64,000 nt of DNA from a virus: the IMG/VR virus record IMGVR_UViG_3300046008_000478, positions 1 through 64,000 of that record. One strand, given 5' to 3'. The notes below the pieces were generated by a model. It ran no database searches, had not been told where the DNA came from, and saw only the letters and a list, made by a program, of their open reading frames with translations. Both the position numbers and the translations under genes were made by a program. Position 1 is the first letter of the stretch, and each line of letters opens with the position of its first letter. Shown one piece after another: positions 6,845 to 13,352 of the stretch.

Positions 6845-7531
6845 ATGATCGAGAAAAACGAACTTGCCGTGCTGCGCCGAGCGAACCTGCAGGCCTGGAT
6901 GGATGAAAAGACGGTGTCAAGAACTGACCTTGCCGCAAAGCTTGGCGTTGGTCGGGCCTACATCTCGAACCTGTTTAACCCGGATCGGTTCTTTGGGGAG
7001 AAGTCAGCGCGCTCCATGGAGGAGAAGTTGTACCTTCCAAAAGGTTACCTGGATGAAGATGGTTCCCAGGCCATGTCGGTGGAGAAGTGGGACAAGCCGA
7101 CAGACCTGCAGCCCGATACCTTTGGCCTTGTGCCGCGGTTCGACTACGTGATGCTGACGGATGGATTGATCAAGCGCCCAACCAGGATCCAGAGGAGAGC
7201 CTCCCCTCTTGCGTTTGAGCGTGCTTGGCTGATTGATGCCCGGGTGACCAGTTTAAAGAACCTGGCGTTCCTCAAGGCCGAAGGCGTGGCCATGGCTCCT
7301 TATATCAACAATGGTGACTTGGTCATGATTGATATGGGTCAGAAGAATATAGAAGATGGCCAGGTGTATGCCGTACACCATGCAGATATCCGGGTGCGCC
7401 GCGCCCACCTGAGAAAGGGTGGGGCAGTGCTGCTCAAGCCGGACAACCCTCAGATGCCGGAAGAGCTGATAGAGGCAAATGATCTGGCGTCAGTTCCGGT
7501 TCTGGGTCGGGTGCTTTGGCGGTGTGGCTAA
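6845..7531 (+). CDS. CI-like repressor with degenerate S24 peptidase domain
   Basis: 228 residues. An N-terminal HTH (about 22-48: VSRTDLAAKLGVGRAYISNL) is followed by a linker and an S24/LexA-like C-terminal domain (about 125-228) with LKAEGVAMAPYINNGDLVMID and VPVLGRVLWR. In active members the catalytic Ser lies in a G-x-S-M motif and the Lys in the following strand. Here these are Ala149 (GVAM, codon gcc) and Arg185 (IRVRR). The protein should keep dimerisation but not RecA-stimulated self-cleavage. It is divergent from the cro-like gene and should be the lysogeny repressor. An odd 98-bp overlap with a convergent HTH gene covers its 3' end. Confidence 0.85.
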   Translation: MIEKNELAVLRRANLQAWMDEKTVSRTDLAAKLGVGRAYISNLFNPDRFFGEKSARSMEEKLYLPKGYLDEDGSQAMSVEKWDKPTDLQPDTFGLVPRFDYVMLTDGLIKRPTRIQRRASPLAFERAWLIDARVTSLKNLAFLKAEGVAMAPYINNGDLVMIDMGQKNIEDGQVYAVHHADIRVRRAHLRKGGAVLLKPDNPQMPEELIEANDLASVPVLGRVLWRCG

Positions 7532-7691
7532 GCGCGATAAATCCAATCAGCTTCTCGATTGCCGGAGATGCGCCACGCTGCTCGAACCTGGCATAGGTGC
7601 GCAGTGACACACCAACCTCTTGCGCCATGCGCTCCTGGGTCCATTTTAGGCTGTTGGTGCGGATGTTGCGGATGCCAATTGCGTTGCTCAT
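7434..7691 (-). CDS. XRE-family HTH regulator, convergent overlap with cI
   Basis: 85 residues. IRNIRTNSLKWTQERMAQEV and GVSLRTYARFEQRGASPAIEKLIGFI form a clear XRE helix-turn-helix with a Gly/Ser/Tyr recognition helix. The tail is Pro/Glu-rich. Its last 98 bp are antisense to the 3' end of the cI-like gene, so the two mRNAs are complementary there. It is the last gene of the long leftward run from 13150 and could be an anti-repressor-side or second switch regulator. Confidence 0.7.
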   Translation of the reverse strand: MSNAIGIRNIRTNSLKWTQERMAQEVGVSLRTYARFEQRGASPAIEKLIGFIALSHTAKAPDPEPELTPDHLPLSALPASEGCPA

Positions 7692-7945
7692 GATTTGTCC
7701 TTAAAGCGTTCGGCCAGGGTGGCGGCGAGAAAGCACTCCCAAAGGGTTTGTGCGTGAGATCCTGGGTAGCTGTAGCCGGGCGCCGGGGTGGTCTGTGGTG
7801 AAAAACCGTTGTCCTCCAGGAAGGCGTGAAACACCTTGCGGATTGGCGCGTCCCGGTCTTGGTTTTGGATGTCAAGGCGCACACGCTCTTTGCGGGCAGC
7901 TTGGCGCGCCTCGATGGAGTTTGAAAATGATTCGCGGTCGGTCAT
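7688..7945 (-). CDS. Hypothetical early protein
   Basis: 85 residues, very polar at the N-terminus (IEARQAARKERVRLDIQNQDRD), then IRKVFHAFLEDNGF and a C-terminal helix TLWECFLAATLAERFKD. The ATGA overlap with the XRE gene shows coupling. No family recognised. Confidence 0.55.
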   Translation of the reverse strand: MTDRESFSNSIEARQAARKERVRLDIQNQDRDAPIRKVFHAFLEDNGFSPQTTPAPGYSYPGSHAQTLWECFLAATLAERFKDKS

Positions 7946-7948
7946 GAT

Positions 7949-8842
7949 TTATCCTTTGATTTTTGCAAGGCGCAATTTGTAACTCTTGCGGGACTCGCGC
8001 TCGGTGCGGTAGTGGACCTGCAGAACGGGGTCGCTGGTCAGGTGGTCGCCAGTCTGCTCTTGGTAGCCGCCGGCCAGGCACCAGGCAATGGCGCCGTTGA
8101 TGCCGTTGAACACTGCAGCATCGCGGGCCGCCAGCTGATCAGATGTCAGGAATCCACCCAGTGGGTCTTTGATGTGCGGGTCGGCCCCAGCTTGGTACAA
8201 GACCAGGTCGCAGCCAAATTCGTTGAGCTCTTTGATGGAGTAGTCCAGCCAGAACTCAAACTCCAGCGCCTCCGTCTCCGGGTCGTCGCCGTGGAAGTGC
8301 TTGCCCTGCGTGCGGTGGATGATGCTCTTGGCCAGCACCGGGCGGCGCTTCAAGATGTCATCGGTGCCGTCTCCATAGTGCATGTCGCAGTCCAGGATGC
8401 CAATCTTCAGGCCAGGATTCTCAGACAGCAGCTTGGCGGCCGTGACCATCAAGCCGTTGAAGGTGCAGTAACCACCACCCCAGGCATGGCCAGCATGGTG
8501 GAAGCCAGAGGTGGGCGAGCACTGTGGACTCTCTGGGTACTTCAAAGCCTGTCGCGCAGACGCCAGGAGGCTGCCAGAGGTCCAAAGGCAGGCCTCTGGT
8601 ACGCGAGGGTCCCGCGTCTCGAAGCCGTTGTTCTGGACCCCGCTGAAGACCTCGTCAACATAGGTCTTGCTGTGCACACGGTACAGGTCATCCTTGGTCA
8701 CAGGGATCACCGGGCCCCGGTGGTGCGGGCCATAGTCGGTGTAGTTGTAATGCTGAAGGAGTGCTACGAAGCGCGCGGGCTTTCCGGCTGAGGGCGAGAA
8801 GCTGTTGACATCTTCAATACTTTGGCGTGCGTCGTAGAACAT
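7949..8842 (-). CDS. Histone-deacetylase/acetylpolyamine-amidohydrolase family enzyme
   Basis: 297 residues of the arginase/deacetylase fold. All expected catalytic positions can be seen: the His pair H115-H116 in GFHHAGHAWGGGYCTFNG, zinc ligands D153 and H155 in ILDCDMHYGDGT, D221 in QAGADPHIKDPLGG, and the transition-state Tyr in AGGY. The family removes acetyl groups from lysines, polyamines or related amides. It sits in the leftward early operon among tiny hypotheticals, so it would be made early in infection. Substrate cannot be told from the sequence. The gene is intact and shows no sign of decay. Confidence 0.9.
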   Translation of the reverse strand: MFYDARQSIEDVNSFSPSAGKPARFVALLQHYNYTDYGPHHRGPVIPVTKDDLYRVHSKTYVDEVFSGVQNNGFETRDPRVPEACLWTSGSLLASARQALKYPESPQCSPTSGFHHAGHAWGGGYCTFNGLMVTAAKLLSENPGLKIGILDCDMHYGDGTDDILKRRPVLAKSIIHRTQGKHFHGDDPETEALEFEFWLDYSIKELNEFGCDLVLYQAGADPHIKDPLGGFLTSDQLAARDAAVFNGINGAIAWCLAGGYQEQTGDHLTSDPVLQVHYRTERESRKSYKLRLAKIKG

Positions 8843-8845
8843 GAT

Positions 8846-9028
8846 TTACTTTCCCGGGTTGCCCCGTTGGTTACGTTTGATCCAGCAGTGCGAGCAGACC
8901 CAGCGGGTGGGGCTTAGCTCAATTCCGCCGCTGGGTTCTGATGGGTTGCCGCAGTTGGAACACGCCTTGAGTGGGTGGGTGTTTTTTGGTGTGCCGCCAA
9001 GGTTGAGCGGCGTATGCGAGGTTCTCAT
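8846..9028 (-). CDS. Small zinc-ribbon protein
   Basis: 60 residues with CSNCG and CSHCW separated by about 20 residues, a rubredoxin/zinc-ribbon spacing. The rest is polar. ATGA overlap with the 47-residue membrane peptide upstream. It may bind nucleic acid or protein; function unknown. Confidence 0.6.
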   Translation of the reverse strand: MRTSHTPLNLGGTPKNTHPLKACSNCGNPSEPSGGIELSPTRWVCSHCWIKRNQRGNPGK

Positions 9029-9168
9029 AATGATAGCCGGTAGGAGACCCAGCCCAGCAGCACGCAGGCGCCAAGGCTCTGGTACTGGTATGGGTTTAGA
9101 TCATTGACTCCGCTCAGTAAAAGGCCGAGGCTGATGGTGGCCAGGACGTTGGATGCGGCGGTCTTCAT
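9025..9168 (-). CDS. 47-residue membrane peptide
   Basis: Read directly from the minus strand between two ATGA overlaps (9165-9168 and 9025-9028). It starts MKTAASNVLATISLGLLLSG and ends CVLLGWVSYRLSL. Two hydrophobic stretches flank a polar NDLNPYQYQ turn, suggesting a helical hairpin in the inner membrane. Perfect coupling on both sides supports it as real. Function unknown. Confidence 0.65.
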   Translation of the reverse strand: MKTAASNVLATISLGLLLSGVNDLNPYQYQSLGACVLLGWVSYRLSL

Positions 9169-9377
9169 CGGGTGACAATCGCCTCGTAGATTTCCTTACC
9201 CAAGGACTCAAGCCCGGCCTGATCAATGGTGATGGCGTAAGTGGTGCGCTTTTCCAGCGGGTTCTTGGCGTGCAGCAAGCTGGACTCAAAGGTCAGGTGG
9301 AAGTGGCCAGGCAGCGCGGCGATGGGTTTGATGTTGGCTTCCAGGATGTAGCTCTTGGATTCAGTGATTACGGTCAT
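9165..9377 (-). CDS. Hypothetical early protein
   Basis: 70 residues, beta-rich: MTVITESKSYILEANIKPI, then FHLTFESSLLHAK and TYAITIDQAGLESLGKEIYEAI. Strand-rich N-terminus with an amphipathic C-terminal helix. It overlaps the next gene by ATGA and the previous one by 17 nt. No family recognised. Confidence 0.55.
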   Translation of the reverse strand: MTVITESKSYILEANIKPIAALPGHFHLTFESSLLHAKNPLEKRTTYAITIDQAGLESLGKEIYEAIVTR

Positions 9378-9600
9378 GATGTGCTTCCTTGATTTCGGTG
9401 TTGATGCGTTGGGTGTCGGAGTCGGTGAGCTTTTTTGCTAACCATGGGGCGGGCCTGCCGCGGCGGTCGCAGACGGTGAAGTCGATGTCGGTGTAGCCGT
9501 AGCAGTCCCAGTCGGAATCTGCGCGCGGGCCCATGGGTTTTTGAATGTGGAAGCGGTCCACCTGGATACGGCATGGGATGCCGGCCACGGTGCTTTCCAT
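9361..9600 (-). CDS. Hypothetical early protein
   Basis: 79 residues from MESTVAGIPCRIQVDRF (9600). This start forms TAATG with the stop of the 31-residue peptide upstream. It has DSDWDCYGYTDIDFTVCDRRGRPAPWLAKKL, an acidic and aromatic region common in small phage early proteins of unknown role. C-terminus His/Arg-rich. Confidence 0.6.
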   Translation of the reverse strand: MESTVAGIPCRIQVDRFHIQKPMGPRADSDWDCYGYTDIDFTVCDRRGRPAPWLAKKLTDSDTQRINTEIKEAHHDRNH

Positions 9601-9695
9601 TACGGCCGCCAGAAGGTGAGGTCCAACCACAGAATGCAAACAGCCGTCATGTAGACGGCTGCAAGGGCGAGGTTGATGAGTCGGTGTTTAATCAT
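9600..9695 (-). CDS. 31-residue membrane peptide
   Basis: Read from the minus strand: starts MIKHRLINLALAAVYMTAVC and ends LWLDLTFWRP. It has a basic N-terminus, then one transmembrane helix of about 20 residues. It begins in an ATGA overlap with the gene at 9692 and ends in TAATG with the next. The tight coupling is the main evidence that it is translated. Confidence 0.55.
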   Translation of the reverse strand: MIKHRLINLALAAVYMTAVCILWLDLTFWRP

Positions 9696-9928
9696 GGAAT
9701 CTCCGGGTTGAGTTGGCGGTCATGGCGCTCCAGGATGTCTTTGATGTAGCCCAGGGTGCAGGCGTCAACCACCTTGCCCTGCAGGTGCGCAAGAACCCCT
9801 GTGCACGTTGCGTAGCACAAGCGCCACAGCTTGCGTTCGTGCGGTCGGTGGATGGTGGCTTCGATGTCGCCAAGCGGGCCGCGCACAACAGCCCAGGACC
9901 CGATGGGGATGGGTTCGTAGGTGATCAT
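9692..9928 (-). CDS. Hypothetical early protein
   Basis: 78 residues from MITYEPIPIGSWAVV (9928), the start that gives an ATGA overlap with the previous gene; an ATG three codons earlier is possible. VRGPLGDIEATIHRP and LAHLQGKVVDACTLGYIKDILE are visible. Small beta-rich fold followed by a helix. No family recognised. Confidence 0.6.
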   Translation of the reverse strand: MITYEPIPIGSWAVVRGPLGDIEATIHRPHERKLWRLCYATCTGVLAHLQGKVVDACTLGYIKDILERHDRQLNPEIP

Positions 9929-10131
9929 TTTTTGCACTCCCAGGCTGGATCAAACTGGAATGCGACATCCAGCCAAAGCCCGCCCTCAACCTGGTTCTTG
10001 AAGGTTTGCGCCGTTCCGATTCCATGCTTCTTCAGAAGGCCAATGGTCTGCTCTGTGCGTGGAATGTAGAGGTCTGAGCAGTGGTTGGAATACGGAATTT
10101 TTAGGGATACGACTTCTTCAAATAGCGTCAT
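9925..10131 (-). CDS. Hypothetical early protein
   Basis: 68 residues from MTLFEEVVSLKIPYSN (10131), preceded by a GGAATGA-type ribosome site; the longer frame upstream is a shadow of the next gene. Residues CSDLYIPRTEQTIGLLKKHG and FQFDPAWECKK are visible. No family recognised. Confidence 0.55.
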   Translation of the reverse strand: MTLFEEVVSLKIPYSNHCSDLYIPRTEQTIGLLKKHGIGTAQTFKNQVEGGLWLDVAFQFDPAWECKK

Positions 10132-10132
10132 T

Positions 10133-10333
10133 TCATTCCTCCAAGGGTGGGAAAACTTCAAGGTTGCGCGTCTCAAACCCGAGCTGGCGAATGATGCGGA
10201 TGGATTCGAGCTGCTGGGCCTGTTCGGTACTTTGCGCATCCAGCAGCGGGTAGAACACTTTTCGCTCAAAGATCCCAATGGATCCGGATGGCCGGACCTG
10301 GGCAACGACGGTGGCTGATGTGAGGTAAGTCAT
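10133..10333 (-). CDS. Hypothetical early protein
   Basis: 66 residues from MTYLTSATVVAQVRPSG (10333), which makes an ATGA overlap with the gene at 10330. It contains a beta N-terminus and TEQAQQLESIRIIRQLGFETRNLE, a helix-strand unit. It ends one base before the next start region. Function unknown. Confidence 0.55.
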   Translation of the reverse strand: MTYLTSATVVAQVRPSGSIGIFERKVFYPLLDAQSTEQAQQLESIRIIRQLGFETRNLEVFPPLEE

Positions 10334-10737
10334 GCTGGCTCCACTTGTTTTGGCTGGATCTCCCACTTGGCTGCGTCGTAGCCAGGGAGGCGGCGGATGG
10401 CGGCGGCTTCAATCGAGTCCAGGATGCACTTGGCTTCGCTGGCCTCCCAGCCGTCGTGCTCGCAGGATTGGTAGGCCAGGCAGTGACAAGCCTTGATCAC
10501 CTCAATCGGCAGCAGGTTGGTGGCAAATGCGTCATAGACGATGGCCTGCTCCGTGGTTTCGTTGTAGCGGTGGTTGACCGACTTGATGTTTTCATCCAAC
10601 AGGAGCTGGGCAATGCGCTGCTCATTTCCAGCAACACCGACGCCGTCCGCGTTGCGGCGGTAGTAGCGCAGGTTGTCGCGGCAGGCCCAGCGGACCAGGG
10701 CGCTGATGTGGTTGTCATTGACTATGAATGCAGACAT
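10330..10737 (-). CDS. Conserved phage protein of unknown function
   Basis: 135 residues beginning MSAFIVNDNHISALVRWACRD. This opening, followed by AGNEQRIAQLLLDENIKSVNHRY, then ATNLLPIEVIKACHCLAYQSCEHDGWEASEA, is typical of a protein widespread in proteobacterial phages and plasmids whose function is not known. Start is just downstream of a leftward terminator, so its level would depend on readthrough. Confidence 0.7.
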   Translation of the reverse strand: MSAFIVNDNHISALVRWACRDNLRYYRRNADGVGVAGNEQRIAQLLLDENIKSVNHRYNETTEQAIVYDAFATNLLPIEVIKACHCLAYQSCEHDGWEASEAKCILDSIEAAAIRRLPGYDAAKWEIQPKQVEPA

Positions 10738-10754
10738 GGGAGCCTTTCAGTCGT

Positions 10755-10774
10755 AAAAAAAGCGCCGAAGCGCG
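10755..10774 (-). terminator. Leftward Rho-independent terminator within the early operon
   Basis: On the minus strand GCGC-TTCG-GCGC (10773-10762) is followed by seven T (10761-10755). The stem is short but has a stable UUCG loop. It lies between two early genes, so transcription past it would need readthrough or antitermination. Confidence 0.6.
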
Positions 10775-10800
10775 AATGGGTGCTGGTGACGTTGTTGATG

Positions 10801-10995
10801 TCACTCCAGCTTGTAGTTCCATGTTGCTGGCTGCTGCTTATTCCATTTTTCAAGTGTTGCTGCGACGGCCTTGTCCAGAGTTCTTTGCGGAAACCCATCG
10901 GGATCTCCAAATGCCCAGTGCTGGGCTGCGGTGAACTCACTTACGCCGGAGTTTCCGGTCTCAAGGTTGGTCCATTTGTATTTTGGGAGTGGCAT
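10801..10995 (-). CDS. Hypothetical early protein
   Basis: 64 residues from MPLPKYKWTNLETGNSG (10995); the longer upstream frame overlaps the next gene and is a shadow. The FTAAQHWAFGDPDGF segment looks like a surface loop; the C-terminal half is a Lys/Gln-rich helix. Overlaps the previous gene by 35 nt. Function unknown. Confidence 0.5.
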   Translation of the reverse strand: MPLPKYKWTNLETGNSGVSEFTAAQHWAFGDPDGFPQRTLDKAVAATLEKWNKQQPATWNYKLE

Positions 10996-11278
10996 TGTTT
11001 TCCTTATTGAGGCTGCTTGCAACAAAGCTTGCATAGGTGCGGATCCTGGAGCGCTGGTCGGCGTAGCGGTGGCGCCACTCCGGCTCAATGCCCTTAGCTC
11101 GCAAGGCGTCGTACAGCTTGGCCATGTCGCAGTCTTCTTCGAGGTAGACGAAGTCCCCGCGCTGGTAGCTGTAGCTGGAGATGGTTTGCTCGATGTTGAG
11201 CTCGGCCAGCAGCTTGCGTGGGACCTTGGCCCAGCCATGGCCCGGGTCGACGTGGAACGGGAAGGTGCGGGTTTTCAT
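10961..11278 (-). CDS. Conserved phage protein with VDPGHGW motif
   Basis: 105 residues. FPFHVDPGHGWAKVPRKLL, ISSYSYQRGDFVYLEEDCD and EPEWRHRYADQRSRIRTY are visible, a pattern seen in many phage early regions without known function. ATGA overlap with the next gene upstream (11275-11278). The tail after RTYASF is probably less conserved, as it overlaps another gene. Confidence 0.65.
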   Translation of the reverse strand: MKTRTFPFHVDPGHGWAKVPRKLLAELNIEQTISSYSYQRGDFVYLEEDCDMAKLYDALRAKGIEPEWRHRYADQRSRIRTYASFVASSLNKENNATPKIQMDQP

Positions 11279-11511
11279 TGGAGCTCCTCATGGCAATCGC
11301 CACAGTGGGTAAATTCGTGTTCGTCAATGTCAAAGACGGGGTGGATGGGGTTGCCTTCGTGGTCTTTTGCCCCAACGACAATGCCGTGAGAGTCGCAAAA
11401 GTCAGGCCGCTCATCCTGAATAAATTGCGGAAGGATGTGTTTACCAAACCGCTTGTAGGTGCAGTGTGAGCAGTGAACGTCTGCCTCAAAGGTGTAGGCA
11501 ATGATTCTCAT
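11275..11511 (-). CDS. Cys/His-rich early protein
   Basis: 78 residues with CSHCTY near the N-terminus, FCDSHG in the middle and HCGDCHEEL near the end, so it could bind one or two zinc ions. Strand-rich between. ATGA overlaps on both sides. No family recognised. Confidence 0.6.
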   Translation of the reverse strand: MRIIAYTFEADVHCSHCTYKRFGKHILPQFIQDERPDFCDSHGIVVGAKDHEGNPIHPVFDIDEHEFTHCGDCHEELQ

Positions 11512-11660
11512 GCTGCCACCACCGTAGCCCCGACGATGCGGCCAGCCCGCTCTGTTGCGTCTGCAAGAGTGAACAAGGTGGCGCCACTGCGCTGACCCAT
11601 GCCACCGAAGTAGCCGCGCCGGGCGCTGAAGTAGCGGCTGCCAATTGCGATTAGGTACAT
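11508..11660 (-). CDS. 50-residue early protein
   Basis: Read directly from the minus strand: MYLIAIGSRYFSARRGYFGG to RIVGATVVAA. ATG at 11660-11658 follows AAGGAAC. The stop overlaps the next start as ATGA. Gly/Arg-rich with an amphipathic middle helix. No family recognised. Confidence 0.6.
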   Translation of the reverse strand: MYLIAIGSRYFSARRGYFGGMGQRSGATLFTLADATERAGRIVGATVVAA

Positions 11661-11669
11661 ATCAGTTCC

Positions 11670-11990
11670 TTATGGCTTTGTTTTGCCGGTGGATATCACT
11701 GCATTGAAATGATCGATGCCAACGCGATCGGCGCAGGCTTGCACCTGAGCGATGGCTAAGGCCTTGGCCTCGCGCTGCGTGAAGCCTTTGGAGCTAACAC
11801 GCACACCCCGGTAGAGGCCGTAAATGTGGCAGACCCGGGACCCGCTGATGGGATCGCTAACCTGCCACCCAGCCAAGAGCTTGTGCAGCGCCAGGTTGTG
11901 ACGCTTGCTTCCTACTTGGACCCGAATGGGGGTGTATGAGACGGATACCGGAGGGTCGCCGTTTTTGAATGCGATGTCGAAAGTCTTCAT
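11670..11990 (-). CDS. Hypothetical early protein
   Basis: 106 residues from MKTFDIAFKNGDPPVS (11990), chosen for its ATGA overlap with the previous gene. VSYTPIRVQVGSKRHNLALHKLLAGWQVSDPISGSRVCHIYG suggests a beta fold, then TQREAKALAIAQVQACADRVG a helix. No family recognised. Confidence 0.6.
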   Translation of the reverse strand: MKTFDIAFKNGDPPVSVSYTPIRVQVGSKRHNLALHKLLAGWQVSDPISGSRVCHIYGLYRGVRVSSKGFTQREAKALAIAQVQACADRVGIDHFNAVISTGKTKP

Positions 11991-12148
11991 GCCGTCCTCC
12001 AGGCAGCGCAGCATCGCTGGCTGATGTAATAGTGAGCACTTGGGTCTGACAAGCGGTATTCCTTGACCATGGCCCTGGCCTCTTTGGGGGTGGAAAACTC
12101 GTCAACCGTCTCCAGGTAACCGTTGCCCTTGCGTTGGATGTATCGCAT
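11987..12148 (-). CDS. Small conserved phage protein
   Basis: 53 residues from MRYIQRKGNGYLETVDEF (12148), with AGGAGTTC just upstream. TPKEARAMVKEYRLSD then AHYYISQRCCAAW is the pattern of a very common small phage and plasmid protein of unknown function. The longer upstream frame is not supported. Confidence 0.65.
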   Translation of the reverse strand: MRYIQRKGNGYLETVDEFSTPKEARAMVKEYRLSDPSAHYYISQRCCAAWRTA

Positions 12149-12200
12149 ATGAACTCCTATGTAAAACACACTGACAAGGCCGAAGCCTTGGCGGTAGGCT

Positions 12201-12425
12201 CTAGCGATTGCAGAAAGAATCCAGTGCCTTGAGAGCCGATGCAAACTGCACGGCGCCGGTGTAGCTTGGGAAGAAAGACTCTTCGCCGGAGGGCTCCAGC
12301 ACGCCGTACTGCAGCGCAGGGCCACATTGCTTGGCGAACACGATGTAGGGGTAGATGCCGCCAGCGCTGTGCTTTTGAACGCCGGATCCGTCGGCGCAGT
12401 GGCCTTGATAAGTTGCTGAAGTCAC
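12201..12425 (-). CDS. Hypothetical early protein
   Basis: 74 residues, MTSATYQGHCADGSGVQ, then YPYIVFAKQCGPALQYGVLEPSG and a helix ALKALDSF. It has a ribosome-binding GGAGATCC just upstream. No family recognised. Confidence 0.5.
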   Translation of the reverse strand: MTSATYQGHCADGSGVQKHSAGGIYPYIVFAKQCGPALQYGVLEPSGEESFFPSYTGAVQFASALKALDSFCNR

Positions 12426-12434
12426 AGGATCTCC

Positions 12435-12785
12435 TTAAAGCCCGACCTGGGCGTTGTAATAACTCTCGGGGAAGTCGAAGTACGCTTCGCCGTTGTCGGC
12501 AACGTCATCGATCACGATCTTCTCGGTGGCCAGCAGCTCATCCACCGCGGCGGCGAAGATGATGTTGTCGTAGGGAACTGCTTGGGTGCGGCACTCGCGG
12601 CGCAGGTCCTGGCGGCTTTGGGGGCCACTGGATGCGAGGTGATCCAGGATGCAATCGGTGCAGGAGTAGCCGGAGGAGACGATCTTCCCTTGGCTGTTAA
12701 CCCGCAGGCGGCTGACGTCTTCGCCCTGGGCACTGCGCTGGTCAAGTTCGCGCTGTGCGGCGTCAATGTTGAATTCAAGTGACAT
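12435..12785 (-). CDS. Hypothetical early protein, first gene of the leftward transcript
   Basis: 116 residues. IDAAQRELDQRSAQ is a polar helix, CTDCI could be a metal pair, and LASSGPQSRQDLRRECRTQAVPYDNIIFAAAVDELLATEKIVI looks like a winged helix with a C-terminal wing. It has AGGAGATTC as ribosome site. It may be an early regulator, but no known family was recognised. Confidence 0.55.
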   Translation of the reverse strand: MSLEFNIDAAQRELDQRSAQGEDVSRLRVNSQGKIVSSGYSCTDCILDHLASSGPQSRQDLRRECRTQAVPYDNIIFAAAVDELLATEKIVIDDVADNGEAYFDFPESYYNAQVGL

Positions 12786-13152
12786 GTGAATCTCCTGTTA
12801 GTTAGTTGAGCAGCGCACCGACCGGAGGTTGTTATCCCCGCCGGGGTATTCCGTCCATCGCCATACGATGCTCATGTATGCAGGCCGGGGTCGACATACA
12901 TGAGCAGCCTGTTGCCAGGCTGAACCTTGCGACGAATTCCGAGGGCATCACCCTGGCACGTCGCTGTGGATTTATTCCGTTGGTACGGTCTCCACTTTCT
13001 TTCCTGCTGTTTCAGCCGCAGTAGCTGCTTTCCACACCGTCTCTGCCTGTTTTTACGTGGCTTCAAGGGCGCGACCTCATTTGTATTCCGCTGATCATTA
13101 CGGTTCGGCTTTTGGCTGCCTGTCGATTCGGTCGATACCGTTCGATGACTGC
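12786..13152 (-). other. Long structured 5' leader of the leftward early transcript, no gene seen
   Basis: About 365 nt between the start at 12785 and the leftward promoter. It holds a perfect 12-bp inverted repeat (12869-12880 with 12895-12906, TGCTCATGTATG / CATACATGAGCA) and a perfect 7-bp pair TGCCAGG / CCTGGCA further upstream in the transcript. Small open frames here on both strands lack ribosome sites. The leader may regulate the early operon by RNA structure. Confidence 0.55.
12869..12906. repeat. Perfect 12-bp inverted repeat in the early leader
   Basis: TGCTCATGTATG and CATACATGAGCA enclose a 14-nt loop. In RNA it forms a stable hairpin but has no T-run in either direction, so it is not a simple terminator. 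It may be an operator or an antitermination or processing site. Confidence 0.7.
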
Positions 13153-13182
13153 ATTGTATTCCGAAAGGTAAACAAGTGTCAA
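13153..13182 (-). promoter_or_regulatory. Leftward early promoter
   Basis: Minus strand: -35 TTGACA (13182-13177), 18-bp spacer, -10 TACAAT (13158-13153). A strong sigma70 match. It would start the transcript covering 12785 down to the XRE gene at 7434. Confidence 0.75.
13158..13173 (-). promoter_or_regulatory. Repressor operator, copy 4
   Basis: The minus strand reads GTTTACCTTTCGGAAT, matching copy 2 at 13 of 16 positions and lying between the -35 and -10 boxes. A bound repressor would occlude the polymerase here. Confidence 0.55.
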
Positions 13183-13316
13183 GTGGTCATGCTAATTTGG
13201 CACTTTCTCCAATGGGAGAGGTATCCGACTGGATCGTAGGGTTATTGCCAATTCAGGGCTAAAACAGGCAATTCCATGGTGCTCCGTCGATTTAATTGAA
13301 ATATTCCGCTTTCTCT

Positions 13317-13346
13317 TTGATAAATCCGTATACCGTCCAGCATAAT
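13317..13346 (+). promoter_or_regulatory. Rightward promoter for the VRR-NUC block
   Basis: Plus strand: -35 TTGATA (13317-13322), 18-bp spacer, -10 CATAAT (13341-13346). The predicted start lies about 7 nt beyond, at the ATG of the next gene. It carries no copy of the shared 16-bp operator. Confidence 0.6.
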
Positions 13347-13352
13347 TAGTGC

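Noticed and set aside
12806-13066. Small frames on both strands in the early leader
   Set aside because: Overlap the inverted repeat, no ribosome-binding site, unlike other proteins in style.
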